From contig QEVL01000016.1 of assembly GCA_003577305.1 (NCBI GenBank), positions 1-64,000 on the forward strand: a DNA stretch of 64,000 nucleotides, written 5' to 3'. Shown here one piece after another: positions 41,448 to 51,500 of this stretch (position 1 is the first letter of the stretch; the number at the start of each line of letters is the position of its first letter). The position numbers and the translations under genes are program-made. This DNA comes from Burkholderiales bacterium (GTDB lineage Bacteria > Pseudomonadota > Gammaproteobacteria > Burkholderiales > Burkholderiaceae_E). The notes under the pieces were generated by a model, which saw only the letters and a program-made list of their open reading frames with translations, did not search any database and was not told where the DNA came from.

Positions 41448-41907
41448 TGCTTTCGTCTCCGGTGCGGATGAACGCGGCGACCTGCGGCGTGCGCCGCAGC
41501 GCGGCGAGTTCCTGCGCATCGGGCAGTTGCGGGCGGTCGCGATCCTTGTCGACCAGGCACAGGAAGCCGAGCGGCGAATCGGCGTCGGCCCGGAACTGGT
41601 GCCAGGCGAGCGGCGGCACCCTGACCAGGTCGTGCGCCGCCACCGCATGCACCTGGTCGCCGACCAGGCAGCGGCCGCGCCCGCGCAGGATCATGACCGC
41701 GTGCGCATGCCGATGGCGCTCGAGCGTGGAGTAGCCGCCGGGCGCGATCTCGAAGTAGCGCCATTCGCAGGGCAGGTCGTGCTCGTGAAACAGCACCTGC
41801 CGCGTGATGTCGCGAAACGGCGCGCTGCCTTCTTCCTTGTAGCGCGCGAGGTCGACGCGCTCCCAGCGGAAGCCGGGCTGCGCCTTGCGGATCGGGGAGT
41901 CGGTCAT
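41440..41907 (-). CDS. Cupin protein paired with RuBisCO-like protein
   Basis: 155 residues, single cupin with metal ligands in STLERHRHAHAVMILRGRGR and VPPLAWHQF. N-terminus FRWERVDLARYKEEGSAPFR. In Rhodospirillum rubrum a cupin next to the RuBisCO-like gene is 1-methylthioxylulose-5-phosphate methylsulfurylase; sequence type and position here fit that, but the assignment is inference. Starts 2 nt after the RLP stop. Confidence 0.75.
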   Translation of the reverse strand: MTDSPIRKAQPGFRWERVDLARYKEEGSAPFRDITRQVLFHEHDLPCEWRYFEIAPGGYSTLERHRHAHAVMILRGRGRCLVGDQVHAVAAHDLVRVPPLAWHQFRADADSPLGFLCLVDKDRDRPQLPDAQELAALRRTPQVAAFIRTGDESSG

Positions 41908-41909
41908 GA

Positions 41910-43061
41910 TCAGGATTGCCGCGCTTCGAAGGCCTGTGCCACCCTTGCGGCGAATGCGCCGGCGCGCGCCGGCATCGCGTCGCCCGCGGCCAGCAGGTTG
42001 CCGCCGATCAGCAGCATCGTATCGGGTCCGTAGTCGTCGAGCATCTCCGCGACCCGCTCCACGCTCATGCCGCCCGCGGCCACCGGCAACGCCGGCGCGT
42101 GCGCGCCCAGCGGCGCGCGAGCGGCGGCGGCAATTGCCAGGCAGTCGTCGCGCGGGTAGCTGAAGCGCCCGCCCCAGTTGGGAAAGATGGTCGCGTCGGC
42201 GCCGAAGAGCCGGAACAGCTGCCCGAGCAGCAGCGGCGCGGCGATGCGGGCCTGCCCCGCGAGCGCCGGGTGCGCGAGCAGCAGCACGCCGGCCTCGGCG
42301 CGTACCTGTTCGACGAAGCCGGGCACGCCGAGGATCATCGGGCAGGCGAGCGCGGCCGCGACGCCTTCGTCGCGCAGCAGCGCGAGTTGTGCGGCCAGTC
42401 GCCGCGGGCCGCCCGACAGGCTGGGCGCGTAGACCGAGCGATGCCCGGCGAGCGCGTCGCCGTCCTGCGCTTTCTCGCGGTTGGCGCGCTCGATCGCCGC
42501 CTGCACCCGCGGCACGCGCTGCGCGAACGGCGCGCAGGCCTGGTCGGCGATGCCGTGGTCGTCCTTGATCACGTCGATGCCGGCGCGCGCGAAGGCGTAG
42601 GCCAGCGCGGCCAGCGCTTCGGGCGCGAGCCCCTGCGGCTTGAGCGCGGTGCAGCTCAGCGGCCGGCGGGTGCCTGCAGCGCCCACTGCGGCGCGCCAGC
42701 CGTCGATGCCGTAGCGCGGCCCGGGCAGCGCGGCGAGCATCGGCGCCGGCAACTGCAGGTCGACCAACCCCACGTCGGGCTGCAGCGAGCAGTTGCCGAA
42801 CAGCACGTTCATCAACTGGCCGGGTTCGCCGCCCACAGTCTCGGCAGCGAGCGCGATCTGCACGTCGAAGCTTCCGGGCGCATCGCGCACGGGTTCGATC
42901 GACTGCACCTTGCCGACCACTTCGCTGCGCACGCGCGCGTCGCGCACCGCCTCGGGCGGCATCTCGATCGACTGCTCGATCGCGAGCGCCTGCGCGCGCG
43001 CCTCGATCGCCCCGGAAGGGCATCGGATGCGATAGCGGGCCGACATGCGCTCGGACGACAT
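41910..43061 (-). CDS. RuBisCO-like protein (form IV)
   Basis: 383 residues, shorter than true large subunits. KPQGLAPEALAALAYAFARA keeps the Lys of the KPK loop; GIDVIKDDHGI has the carbamylated-Lys region, with Glu replaced by His (KDDH instead of KDDE); later PSLSGG, FPNWGGRFSY and PVAAGGMSVERV line the phosphate sites. Such proteins are isomerases or decarboxylases in methylthioadenosine salvage or apionate paths, not CO2 fixers. First gene of the operon. Confidence 0.85.
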   Translation of the reverse strand: MSSERMSARYRIRCPSGAIEARAQALAIEQSIEMPPEAVRDARVRSEVVGKVQSIEPVRDAPGSFDVQIALAAETVGGEPGQLMNVLFGNCSLQPDVGLVDLQLPAPMLAALPGPRYGIDGWRAAVGAAGTRRPLSCTALKPQGLAPEALAALAYAFARAGIDVIKDDHGIADQACAPFAQRVPRVQAAIERANREKAQDGDALAGHRSVYAPSLSGGPRRLAAQLALLRDEGVAAALACPMILGVPGFVEQVRAEAGVLLLAHPALAGQARIAAPLLLGQLFRLFGADATIFPNWGGRFSYPRDDCLAIAAAARAPLGAHAPALPVAAGGMSVERVAEMLDDYGPDTMLLIGGNLLAAGDAMPARAGAFAARVAQAFEARQS

Positions 43062-43143
43062 GCGCCAAGCATAGCGCGCGGGCCGGGCGGATTAGGACGT
43101 CGGTGGAATTGCGGCCGCAACGCGGCGTCGATAGCTTGGGCGC

Positions 43144-46100
43144 ATGGCTACGACACCGATTTCCCGCAACCCGCTCCGCGGCCGAGCCGTCCTCGTTCGC
43201 CGCGCCGTCGCCGCGGCTGTCGCCTGCGGTGCGGCGATGGCGCCGGCGCTGTGCGCGGCAGCGCTCGCAACCTGCTCGCCGGCCGGCGGGGCGCCCGCCC
43301 GCGCCTCGGGCGCCGGGCTCTCGTTGGGCGGGGCGATCGGCCCCGGGGTGGGCGGCAGCGGCGTCGACGCCTTCGTCGCTCGGCTGGCCGGCGAGCCGGA
43401 CGCGCCGCCGCCCTCGGTCTGCGGGGTCGCGCCACCTGCGACGGACGCGGCCGCGCAGGCGCAAACCGGCAGCGAACCGGCCAGCCTGCCTGCGTCGGGC
43501 ATCGATCGGGCCGCCGGCAATCCGGTCGACGTGGCCACCGGCAACAAGTACCACCGCCAGGTCGACGTCGATCTGCCGCATCCCGAGTCGAGCTCGCTGT
43601 CGTCCGAAGGCCCGGCTGCCGCGCTCGGCATCGGGCAGCACGACTCGCTGCTGTTGCGCTTCGCGCGGCACTACAACAGCCGCAGCGATTTCGCGTTGTC
43701 GCTCGGGCGCGGCTGGAGCCACAGTTTCGACACGCGGCTCGCGCGCGTGCTGCGCGGCCAGCGCGTCGAATTGCAGCTCATCCAGGCCGACGGCCGGCGC
43801 ACGGTCTTCGAGCGTGGCGCCGACGGCGGCTGGGGCACCGGGCGCGTCGCCGACGGGCTGATCGAAGAGAACCCCGCCGATGCCGCGGCGAGCTTCGTCT
43901 GGCGCTGGCCGGGCGGGCGCCGCGTTGTCTTCGACGCGCAGGGCCGGCTCGCGTCGATCGTCGCTGCCGACCTCGACACGATTCGCCTGCGCCGCGACGA
44001 GGCCGGCCGGCTGGTCGAGGCGAGCGACAGCTCGGGCCGTGCGCTCGGCTTCGAGTATTCCGGTGCGCACCTGGTCGCTCTGCGGCTGCCCGACGGCCAG
44101 CGCGTCGAATACGGCTACGACGAGCACGGCCAACTGGCCACGGTGCGTTATCCCGATGGCCGCACGCTGCGGCATCACTACGAAGATGCGCGCGCCTTCC
44201 ACCTGCTCACCGGCATCACCGACGCCGACGGGCGCCGCAGCCGCTACGCGTACGACGACGCGCGCCGTGCCGTGCTGTCGCAGGCCATCGGCCGATCCGA
44301 AGCGCAGGCGCTGCGCTTCGCCTACCGGCTGCCGCCGCGCGCCGGCGCGCCGGGTTCGACCACCGTCACCGTCGGTAATCAGGTCAGCCGGTTTCGCTGG
44401 GTCGAGCGGGCGGGCAGCGGCGCGGCGCTGCTCGCCACCGACGGCGCCGGCTGCGAACAGTGCCCGCCGATGGGCGTGCGCGCTTCGCTCGATCGCGACG
44501 GGCGCATCGTGTCGATCGGATCGATGACGATCCGCCACGATGCGCTGGGCCGCGTGGTCGAGCGGCGCGTGGCCGCGGGCAGCGGCGCGGCTGGCAACAA
44601 GGCGGCCGGCAGGGAAGCGGCCAGCTCCGAAGCGAGCGACTGGGTCGAGCGGCTGCACTACGCGGAGCCCGACCCGCTGGCCGGGCCGACGCGCATCGAG
44701 CGCTCCAGCGTCGTCGCGGGCCGCACGCTGGTGCTCGCGATCGGCTACACCCGCCGCGGCCAGGTGGCCGCGATCGACGTGGCCGGGTTCGCGCCGGGGC
44801 GCGACGCGCCCGAAGCGGTCTCGGCCGCGTTGCGGCTGCAGTATGCGGAGTCCGGGCCCGCCCTCGGCAAGCTGGTGGCGATCGCGCGCGACGGCGGCAG
44901 CCAGGGCGTGGTGCGCACCGTCTTCGTCCACGATGCGCAGCGCCGGCTCGTGCGCATCGGCCACGCGGCAGTGCTCGCGCACACGATCGAGCGCGATGCG
45001 ATCGGCCGTCCGATCGTCGAACGCCTGCCCGACGGCAGCCAGCGAACGCGCGCGTTCGACGCCGGCTGGCGCCTGGCCTCGAGCAGCCAGCGCGGCGCGG
45101 GCGTGCGCTTCGAATACGACGATGCCGGGCGCCCTCGGGCGGTGGAATGGTCGGGTGGCGAGCGCTGGACGCTGCGGCTGCGCAGCGACGGCGTCGAGAT
45201 CGAGTCCAATCACGGCTGGCGGCGCAGCTTCGCCGCCGGTGGCGAACGCGCGGCTCCGGCGCCCGCGGCCACCGCGGCGCTTCCGGTGGCGATCGCGAGC
45301 GCCACGCCGGGCCGCCAGACGATCGTCGACGCGGCGGGCGCCCGCACCGATTTCCTGTACGACGACCTCGGCCGGCTGGTCGAAGTGCGCTCGGCGCGCA
45401 CGGGTTCGCGCCGGCAAGGCTACGACGCGCTCGGGCGGCTCGCGCGCATCGAGCACGCCGACGGCCGCCTCGATCTGCGCCGGCACGACTTCGCCGGCCG
45501 CGTGATGCGCCGCGAGCAGATCGCCGGCGACGAGCGCATCGTCACCCGCTTCGGCTACGAAGGCGGGCGACTCGTCACGATCGATCATCCGGTGCAGCGC
45601 TCGGTCGCGCGCCACGATGCGCTCGGTCGCCTGGTCGAACTCACGCACGAGCGCAACGGCGCCAGTTGGCGGCAGGCGTTCTCCTACGATGCGCGCGGGC
45701 GCCTCGCCACGCGCGAGTTGCCCGATGGTTCGCGGCTGCTGCAGGCCTACGACGCGCAGGGCCGCGACGATGCGCTCGGCCTGCTCGCGCCGGGGGCCAG
45801 CGAAGTGCGCTGGCTCGCGCGGCGGGCGGCGCCGCGTGGCGGCGAGTCGCTCGCGCTGGAACTGGGCAACGGCATCCGCTTCGAGCGGCAACTCGACGGC
45901 GCGGGGCGGCCGGCGTCGATGCGCTGGTTGCGCGCCGCCGCGCACTCCGAAGAGGGCGCGCCGGCCGCGCGAGCCTGGAATGCGCTCGATCCCGGCACGC
46001 TGCCGTTTCGCAGGCTGCGCTGGCATCGACTCGGGGTGCCGCTGTCGATCGATCACGAGTTCGGCGAGGATCGCTACGGCTACGACCGCTTCGGGCGCCT

Positions 46101-47844
46101 GATCGTGCGCGAACGTCACGCGCCCGATGCAGCGCCGGATGCCGCGCCCGAGCACGTCGAGTACTTCCTGCACGACGCCCTGGGCGAGCGGCTGGCGGCG
46201 CGCAGGCGCGACGGCAGCGACTGGCACGCGCCCGATCCGCGGCACAACGCGCAACCGGATGCATCGGGGCGCCCCACCCGCCTGGGCGCGCTCGCGCTGC
46301 GCTACGGCGCGCAGGGCCGCATCGTCGAGGCGCGCGGCGAGCAGGGCGCCACCCGTTATGCCTACGACGCATTCGGCGTGCGGGCCGCGCGCAGCGGGCC
46401 ATCGGGCGAACGCGGGTTCCTGCATCACGCGGGCGCGCTGGTGGCCGAGACCGATGCCGAGGGGCAGCTCGCGCGCCAGTACCTGCGCTGGCGCGGGCAG
46501 CTCGTCGCGGTGCTCGAGCATCGGCGAGCTTCCGGCGGGCGGCGCGCAGCGCCCGACTCGCTCACCTGGATCCACGTCGACCATCTCGGCGCGCCGATTG
46601 CCGCCACCGACGAAGCGGGGCGCGTGGTGTGGCGCGGCGACTTCGACGCGTTCGGGCGCCTCGCGCGCGAGCGCGGCGGCTTCCGGCAGCCGCTGCGCCT
46701 GCCAGGCCAGTACTTCGACCCCGAGACCGGCCTGCACGACAACGTGCTGCGCAGCTACGACCCCGATGCCGGCCGCTACCTCGAGCCCGATCCGCTCGGG
46801 CTCGCCGCCGGGCTGAATCCGTTTGCGTACGTCGACGGCAACCCGCTCGTGGCAACCGATCCGCTCGGCCTGCTCCTGTTCGCGTTCGACGGCACCGGCA
46901 ACGGCCCCACCGGCCAGAACGGCGAAGACATCTCCAACGTGCGCAAGTTCTTCGAGCAGTCCGACGATCCCCACAAGTGGTACATGGCCGGCGTCGGCCG
47001 CGACGACCCCGGCAGCGGCATCGAGGGCGGGGCGCTCGACCTGATCGACGCGCGCAGCGCGCGCGCCCGCGTCGACTGGATGCTCGGCACGCTCGACGCG
47101 TTCCTCGACGACTCCTGGATCGGCAAGTCCGCCCCGATCGACGTGATCGGGTTCTCGCGCGGCGCCGCGATGGCGCGCGACTTCGTCAACCGGGTCGCCA
47201 CATTGATCGACGCGCGCCATTACCTGGCGCGCGGCATCTGCGTCGACCTGCGCTTCCTCGGCCTGTGGGACACCGTTGCCCAGTTCGGGCTGCTCGGTTC
47301 GGGCAACGCGCGCTGGCAGCTGGCCATTCCGTCGGCGGTGCGCGCCGCCTTCCACGCGGTGGCGCTGAACGAGCGCCGCGCGCTGTTTCCGCTCGAGTCG
47401 GCGCTCGGCGGCGGCGGCTTCGTGGTCGAGCGCGGCTTCATCGGCGACCACTCCGACGTGGGCGGCGGCAACGCCGAGGGCGACCTCTCCGACATCTCGC
47501 TCGCCTGGATGACGCAGATGGCGCGCTCGATGGGCGTGCCGGTGCGCGAACTGCAGTACGCCGACCGCTACGTCGCCGACCCGCGAATCCACGCCCGCAA
47601 CTACAGCGGCATGGGCGACCGCTACGTCTACCGGCGCGATGCGCGCGGGCGGATTGCCGCCCGCACCACCCAGCGTGCAGGCGCGATCGGCGGCATGAGC
47701 TGGCGCGACACCGCGGCCTTCCTGGTGCCCTACACGCGTCGCGGCATCGACGGGCGCGGCCAGCCGTCGATCGTCGGCAGGGTCGACATGCGTGCCTATG
47801 CCGCGTGGCTGAAGGCCTCGTACGGCATCGAGATCGGTTACTGA
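43144..47844 (+). CDS. Rhs-repeat protein with C-terminal Tle1-like phospholipase (DUF2235)
   Basis: 1566 residues. Secretion-like N-terminus (VAAAVACGAAMAPALCAAA), DUF6531-like start (NPVDVATGNKYH), a long RHS/YD-repeat shell (YDDLGRLVEVRS, YDAFGVRAARSG), and the core end DPETGLHDNVLRSYDPDAG, YLEPDPLGLAAGLNPFAYV. After DPLGL (about residue 1240) comes a DUF2235 domain: FAFDGTGNG, nucleophile GFSRGAAMAR (Ser1338), FLGLWDTVAQFG and GDHSDVGGG, the Ser-Asp-His set of Tle1 type VI lipase effectors. No PAAR or VgrG here. The next gene is on the other strand and is no immunity protein. Confidence 0.88.
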   Translation: MATTPISRNPLRGRAVLVRRAVAAAVACGAAMAPALCAAALATCSPAGGAPARASGAGLSLGGAIGPGVGGSGVDAFVARLAGEPDAPPPSVCGVAPPATDAAAQAQTGSEPASLPASGIDRAAGNPVDVATGNKYHRQVDVDLPHPESSSLSSEGPAAALGIGQHDSLLLRFARHYNSRSDFALSLGRGWSHSFDTRLARVLRGQRVELQLIQADGRRTVFERGADGGWGTGRVADGLIEENPADAAASFVWRWPGGRRVVFDAQGRLASIVAADLDTIRLRRDEAGRLVEASDSSGRALGFEYSGAHLVALRLPDGQRVEYGYDEHGQLATVRYPDGRTLRHHYEDARAFHLLTGITDADGRRSRYAYDDARRAVLSQAIGRSEAQALRFAYRLPPRAGAPGSTTVTVGNQVSRFRWVERAGSGAALLATDGAGCEQCPPMGVRASLDRDGRIVSIGSMTIRHDALGRVVERRVAAGSGAAGNKAAGREAASSEASDWVERLHYAEPDPLAGPTRIERSSVVAGRTLVLAIGYTRRGQVAAIDVAGFAPGRDAPEAVSAALRLQYAESGPALGKLVAIARDGGSQGVVRTVFVHDAQRRLVRIGHAAVLAHTIERDAIGRPIVERLPDGSQRTRAFDAGWRLASSSQRGAGVRFEYDDAGRPRAVEWSGGERWTLRLRSDGVEIESNHGWRRSFAAGGERAAPAPAATAALPVAIASATPGRQTIVDAAGARTDFLYDDLGRLVEVRSARTGSRRQGYDALGRLARIEHADGRLDLRRHDFAGRVMRREQIAGDERIVTRFGYEGGRLVTIDHPVQRSVARHDALGRLVELTHERNGASWRQAFSYDARGRLATRELPDGSRLLQAYDAQGRDDALGLLAPGASEVRWLARRAAPRGGESLALELGNGIRFERQLDGAGRPASMRWLRAAAHSEEGAPAARAWNALDPGTLPFRRLRWHRLGVPLSIDHEFGEDRYGYDRFGRLIVRERHAPDAAPDAAPEHVEYFLHDALGERLAARRRDGSDWHAPDPRHNAQPDASGRPTRLGALALRYGAQGRIVEARGEQGATRYAYDAFGVRAARSGPSGERGFLHHAGALVAETDAEGQLARQYLRWRGQLVAVLEHRRASGGRRAAPDSLTWIHVDHLGAPIAATDEAGRVVWRGDFDAFGRLARERGGFRQPLRLPGQYFDPETGLHDNVLRSYDPDAGRYLEPDPLGLAAGLNPFAYVDGNPLVATDPLGLLLFAFDGTGNGPTGQNGEDISNVRKFFEQSDDPHKWYMAGVGRDDPGSGIEGGALDLIDARSARARVDWMLGTLDAFLDDSWIGKSAPIDVIGFSRGAAMARDFVNRVATLIDARHYLARGICVDLRFLGLWDTVAQFGLLGSGNARWQLAIPSAVRAAFHAVALNERRALFPLESALGGGGFVVERGFIGDHSDVGGGNAEGDLSDISLAWMTQMARSMGVPVRELQYADRYVADPRIHARNYSGMGDRYVYRRDARGRIAARTTQRAGAIGGMSWRDTAAFLVPYTRRGIDGRGQPSIVGRVDMRAYAAWLKASYGIEIGY

Positions 47845-47881
47845 GCGCGCCCGGGCGCGGTGCCGCGGCCGGCGCGCGGGT

Positions 47882-48385
47882 TCAGCCGGTTTCGGGACCG
47901 AGGCCGCAGTAGCGGCCGCCCACGTAGACGAGCGGGCGCCGGTTCGCGGTGCGCACCCGCTCGACGCGTCCGATGAACAGGAGGTGGTCGCCCGCGACCT
48001 GCGTCGAATGGGTGCGGCACTCGATGTAGGCCGCGCACCCGTCGATCAGCGGCATCCCGCCCAGGCCGGTGTGCGTCGCGACGCCGTGGAACTTGTTGCG
48101 CACCGGCGAGGCGAAGCGCCGCGAGATCGCGGCCTGGTCTTCCGCGAGGATATTCACCGCGAAGTGCCCGGCGGCTTCGAACGCGTGCCGGCTCGAACTG
48201 CGCGTGCCCAGCGACCACAGGATGAGCGGCGGATCGAGCGACAGCGAGTTGAACGAATTCACCGTCAGGCCGACGTAGACGCCGTCGGCGTCCAGTGTGC
48301 TGATCACGGTCACGCCGGTGGGAAAGCTGCCGAGCGCCCGGCGCAACGCGGCCTGGTCGATGGCGGGGAGGGTTCGGATCGTCAT
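47882..48385 (-). CDS. Flavin reductase domain protein
   Basis: 167 residues. FMN-binding split barrel of flavin:NADH reductases: ALGSFPTGVTVIST, LTVNSFNSLSLDPPLILWSL, FAVNILAEDQAAISRRFA, GDHLLFIGRVERV. Usually supplies reduced flavin to a monooxygenase; none is adjacent. Divergent from icmF. Confidence 0.9.
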   Translation of the reverse strand: MTIRTLPAIDQAALRRALGSFPTGVTVISTLDADGVYVGLTVNSFNSLSLDPPLILWSLGTRSSSRHAFEAAGHFAVNILAEDQAAISRRFASPVRNKFHGVATHTGLGGMPLIDGCAAYIECRTHSTQVAGDHLLFIGRVERVRTANRRPLVYVGGRYCGLGPETG

Positions 48386-48466
48386 TTGCGGCCGATGCTA
48401 TCCGAATCGGCGCGCCGATCGGCGCCGACCCCGCCGGGCGGCGGCGACACACCCGGATAATTGACG

Positions 48467-48482
48467 TTGACGTAAACGTCAA
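48467..48482. promoter_or_regulatory. Operator candidate upstream of icmF
   Basis: TTGACGT-AA-ACGTCAA is a perfect 16-bp palindrome inside a longer AT-rich run of TTGACG/ACGTC half-sites (48461-48490), between the flavin reductase and icmF. The shape is like sites of MerR-type LiuR regulators of branched-chain acyl-CoA genes; the regulator is not in this window. Confidence 0.5.
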
Positions 48483-48568
48483 TTAACGTCGCAGGCTTGC
48501 CCGCCTCGCATCGCCCGCCCCTGCGGGCGATACTGGCGACGACACGCCTTGCGCACGGGATCACCGCC

Positions 48569-51500
48569 ATGACCGACCTGTCCGACCAGAAGAAGCTGGC
48601 CGCCTACCGGCTGAAGAACAAGGTGCGCTTCGTCACCGCCGCGTCGCTCTTCGACGGCCACGACGCGTCGATCAACATCATGCGGCGCATCCTGCAGAGC
48701 CGCGGCGCCGAGGTGATCCACCTCGGGCACAACCGCTCGGTGCGCGAGATCGTCGATTGCGCGCTGCAGGAAGACGCCCACGGCATCGCGGTCTCGTCCT
48801 ACCAGGGCGGGCACGTCGAGTTCTTCAGGTACATGATCGACCTGCTGCGCGAGGCGGGCGCGTCGCACGTGAAGGTGTTCGGCGGCGGCGGCGGCGTGAT
48901 CGTTCCGGACGAGATCGACGAGCTGCAGGCCTACGGCGTGGCGCGCATCTACAGCCCCGAGGATGGCCAGCGCATGGGGCTGCAGGGGATGATCGCCGAC
49001 ATGCTCGCGCGCTGCGACGTCGACCTGTCGCAGTACGCGCCGACCGACCTCGACGCGATCGTTGCACCGGCGAAGGGGCCGCTCGGCGCGTCGCGCCGCG
49101 CGCTGGCGCAGGCGATCACCGCGCTCGAACTGGGCCACGTCGCCGGGCGGCTCGACGAGGCCGGCTTCGCCGCCTGGCGGCGCGCGCTGCACGAGCGCGC
49201 CGAGGCGATCGGCACGCCCACGCTGGGCATCACCGGCACCGGCGGGGCCGGCAAGAGCTCGCTCACCGACGAGCTGGTGCGCCGCTTCAGGCTCGACCAC
49301 GACGACCGGCTGCGGCTGGCGATCGTCTCGGTCGATCCGACGCGCCGCAAGAGCGGCGGCGCGCTGCTGGGCGATCGCATCCGCATGAACGCGATCGACC
49401 ATCCGAACGTCTACATGCGCTCGCTCGCCACGCGCGAGGCCGGCAGCGAGATCAGCCGCGCGCTGCCCGACGTGATCGCGGCCTGCAAGGTCGCGGGTTT
49501 CGACCTGATCATCGTCGAGACCTCGGGCATCGGCCAGGGCGACGCGGCGATCGTGCCGCTGGTCGACGTCACCCTGTACGTGATGACGCCGGAGTTCGGC
49601 GCCGCGAGCCAGCTCGAGAAGATCGACATGCTCGACTTCGCCGACTTCGTCGCGATCAACAAGTTCGACCGCAAGGGCGCGATGGACGCGCTGCGCGACG
49701 TCTCCAAGCAGTACCAGCGCAACCGCGAGGCCTTCGCCCGGCGCCCCGACGAGATGCCGGTCTACGGCACGCAGGCCTCGCGCTTCAACGACGACGGCGT
49801 GACGGCGCTCTACCAGGGGATGCTGCCGCGGCTCGTCGAGTTGGGGCTGAAGATCCCGCCGCGCGCCGACGGCACGACCGCCGGCCGGCTGCCGAAGGCG
49901 GCGCTGCGGCACTCGTCGGGCCAGGTGGTGATCGTGCCGCCGCAGCGCGTGCGCTACCTCGCCGAGATCGCCGAGGCGGTGCGCGGCTACAAGCGGCACG
50001 CGCGCGAGCAGGCGCGCATCGCGCGCGAGGCGCAGCAATTGCACGAATCGGCGCGCATGCTGCGCGAGGACGACGGCGAGAAGAGCGGCGCGCGCAAGAC
50101 GGTGCAGGCGCTCGCCGAACAGCGCGAGGAGCGGCTCGACGCCGCTTCGAAGAAGCTGCTGGCGATGTGGCCGGCGATGCGCAAGGCCTACGCCGGCGAC
50201 GAATACGTGGTGAAGATCCGCGACCGCGAGATCCGCACGGCGCTCACCTGGACCTCGCTGTCGGGCACGAAGATCCGCAAGGTGGTGCTGCCGGGCTACG
50301 AAGACCACGGCGAGCTGCTGAAGTGGCTGCTGCTCGAGAACGTGCCGGGCTCGTTTCCCTACACCGCCGGGGTGTTCGCGTTCAAGCGCGAGAACGAAGA
50401 CCCGACGCGGATGTTCGCCGGCGAGGGCGACCCGTTTCGCACCAACCGGCGCTTCAAGCTGCTCTCCGAGGGCATGCCGGCCAAGCGTCTGTCCACCGCG
50501 TTCGACTCGGTGACGCTGTACGGCCACGATCCCGACCTGCGCCCCGACATCTACGGCAAGGTGGGCAACTCGGGCGTGAGCATCGCCACGCTCGACGACA
50601 TGAAGGTGCTGTATTCGGGCTTCGACCTGTGCGATGCGGCCACCAGCGTGAGCATGACGATCAACGGCCCGGCGCCGACGATGCTCGCGATGTTCATGAA
50701 CACCGCGATTGACCAGCAGGTGGAGAAGTTCGGCCGCGACAACGGCCGCGAGCCCACCGACGACGAACTCGCGAAGATCCGCGCGTGGACGCTCGCGACG
50801 GTGCGCGGCACGGTGCAGGCCGACATCCTGAAGGAAGACCAGGGGCAGAACACCTGCATCTTCTCCACCGAGTTCAGCCTGAAAGTGATGGGCGACATCG
50901 CCGAGTACTTCGTGCACCACGACGTGCGCAACTTCTACTCGGTGTCGATCAGCGGCTATCACATTGCCGAGGCGGGCGCGAACCCGATCAGCCAGCTCGC
51001 GTTCACGCTGTCCAACGGCTTCACTTTCGTGGAGGCCTATCTCGCGCGCGGCATGCACATCGACGACTTCGCGCCCAACCTGAGCTTCTTCTTCAGCAAC
51101 GGCATGGACCCGGAGTACACGGTGATGGGGCGCGTGGCGCGCCGCATCTGGGCGGTGGCGATGCGCGAGCGCTACGGCGCCAACGAGCGCAGCCAGAAAC
51201 TGAAGTACCACTGCCAGACGAGCGGGCGCAGCCTGCACGCGCAGGAGATTGCGTTCAACGACATCCGCACCACGCTGCAGGCGCTGATCGCCACCTACGA
51301 CAACGCCAACAGCCTGCACACCAACGCCTACGACGAGGCGATCACCACGCCCACCGAGGAGAGCGTGCGCCGAAGAACGAGAACCCGAACCAGGGCAGCT
51401 TCATCGTCGACGAGCTCACCGAGCTGGTGGAAGAGGCGGTGCTCGCCGAGTTCGAGCGCATCGCCGAGCGCGGCGGCGTGCTCGGCGCGATGGAGACCGG

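Noticed and set aside
41910-43061. True RuBisCO for CO2 fixation
   Set aside because: Too short, KDDE changed to KDDH, no small subunit or phosphoribulokinase nearby; fits form IV.
41440-47592. Very long open frame on the minus strand opposite the Rhs gene
   Set aside because: GC-rich codon shadow: composition is Arg/Ala/Gly-rich without domains, and the real Rhs and RLP/cupin genes explain the DNA. Only its last part (the cupin) is genuine.
47846-47859. 14-bp palindrome CGCGCCCGGGCGCG between the convergent Rhs and flavin reductase genes
   Set aside because: No U-run on either strand and expected by chance in such GC-rich DNA; not called a terminator.
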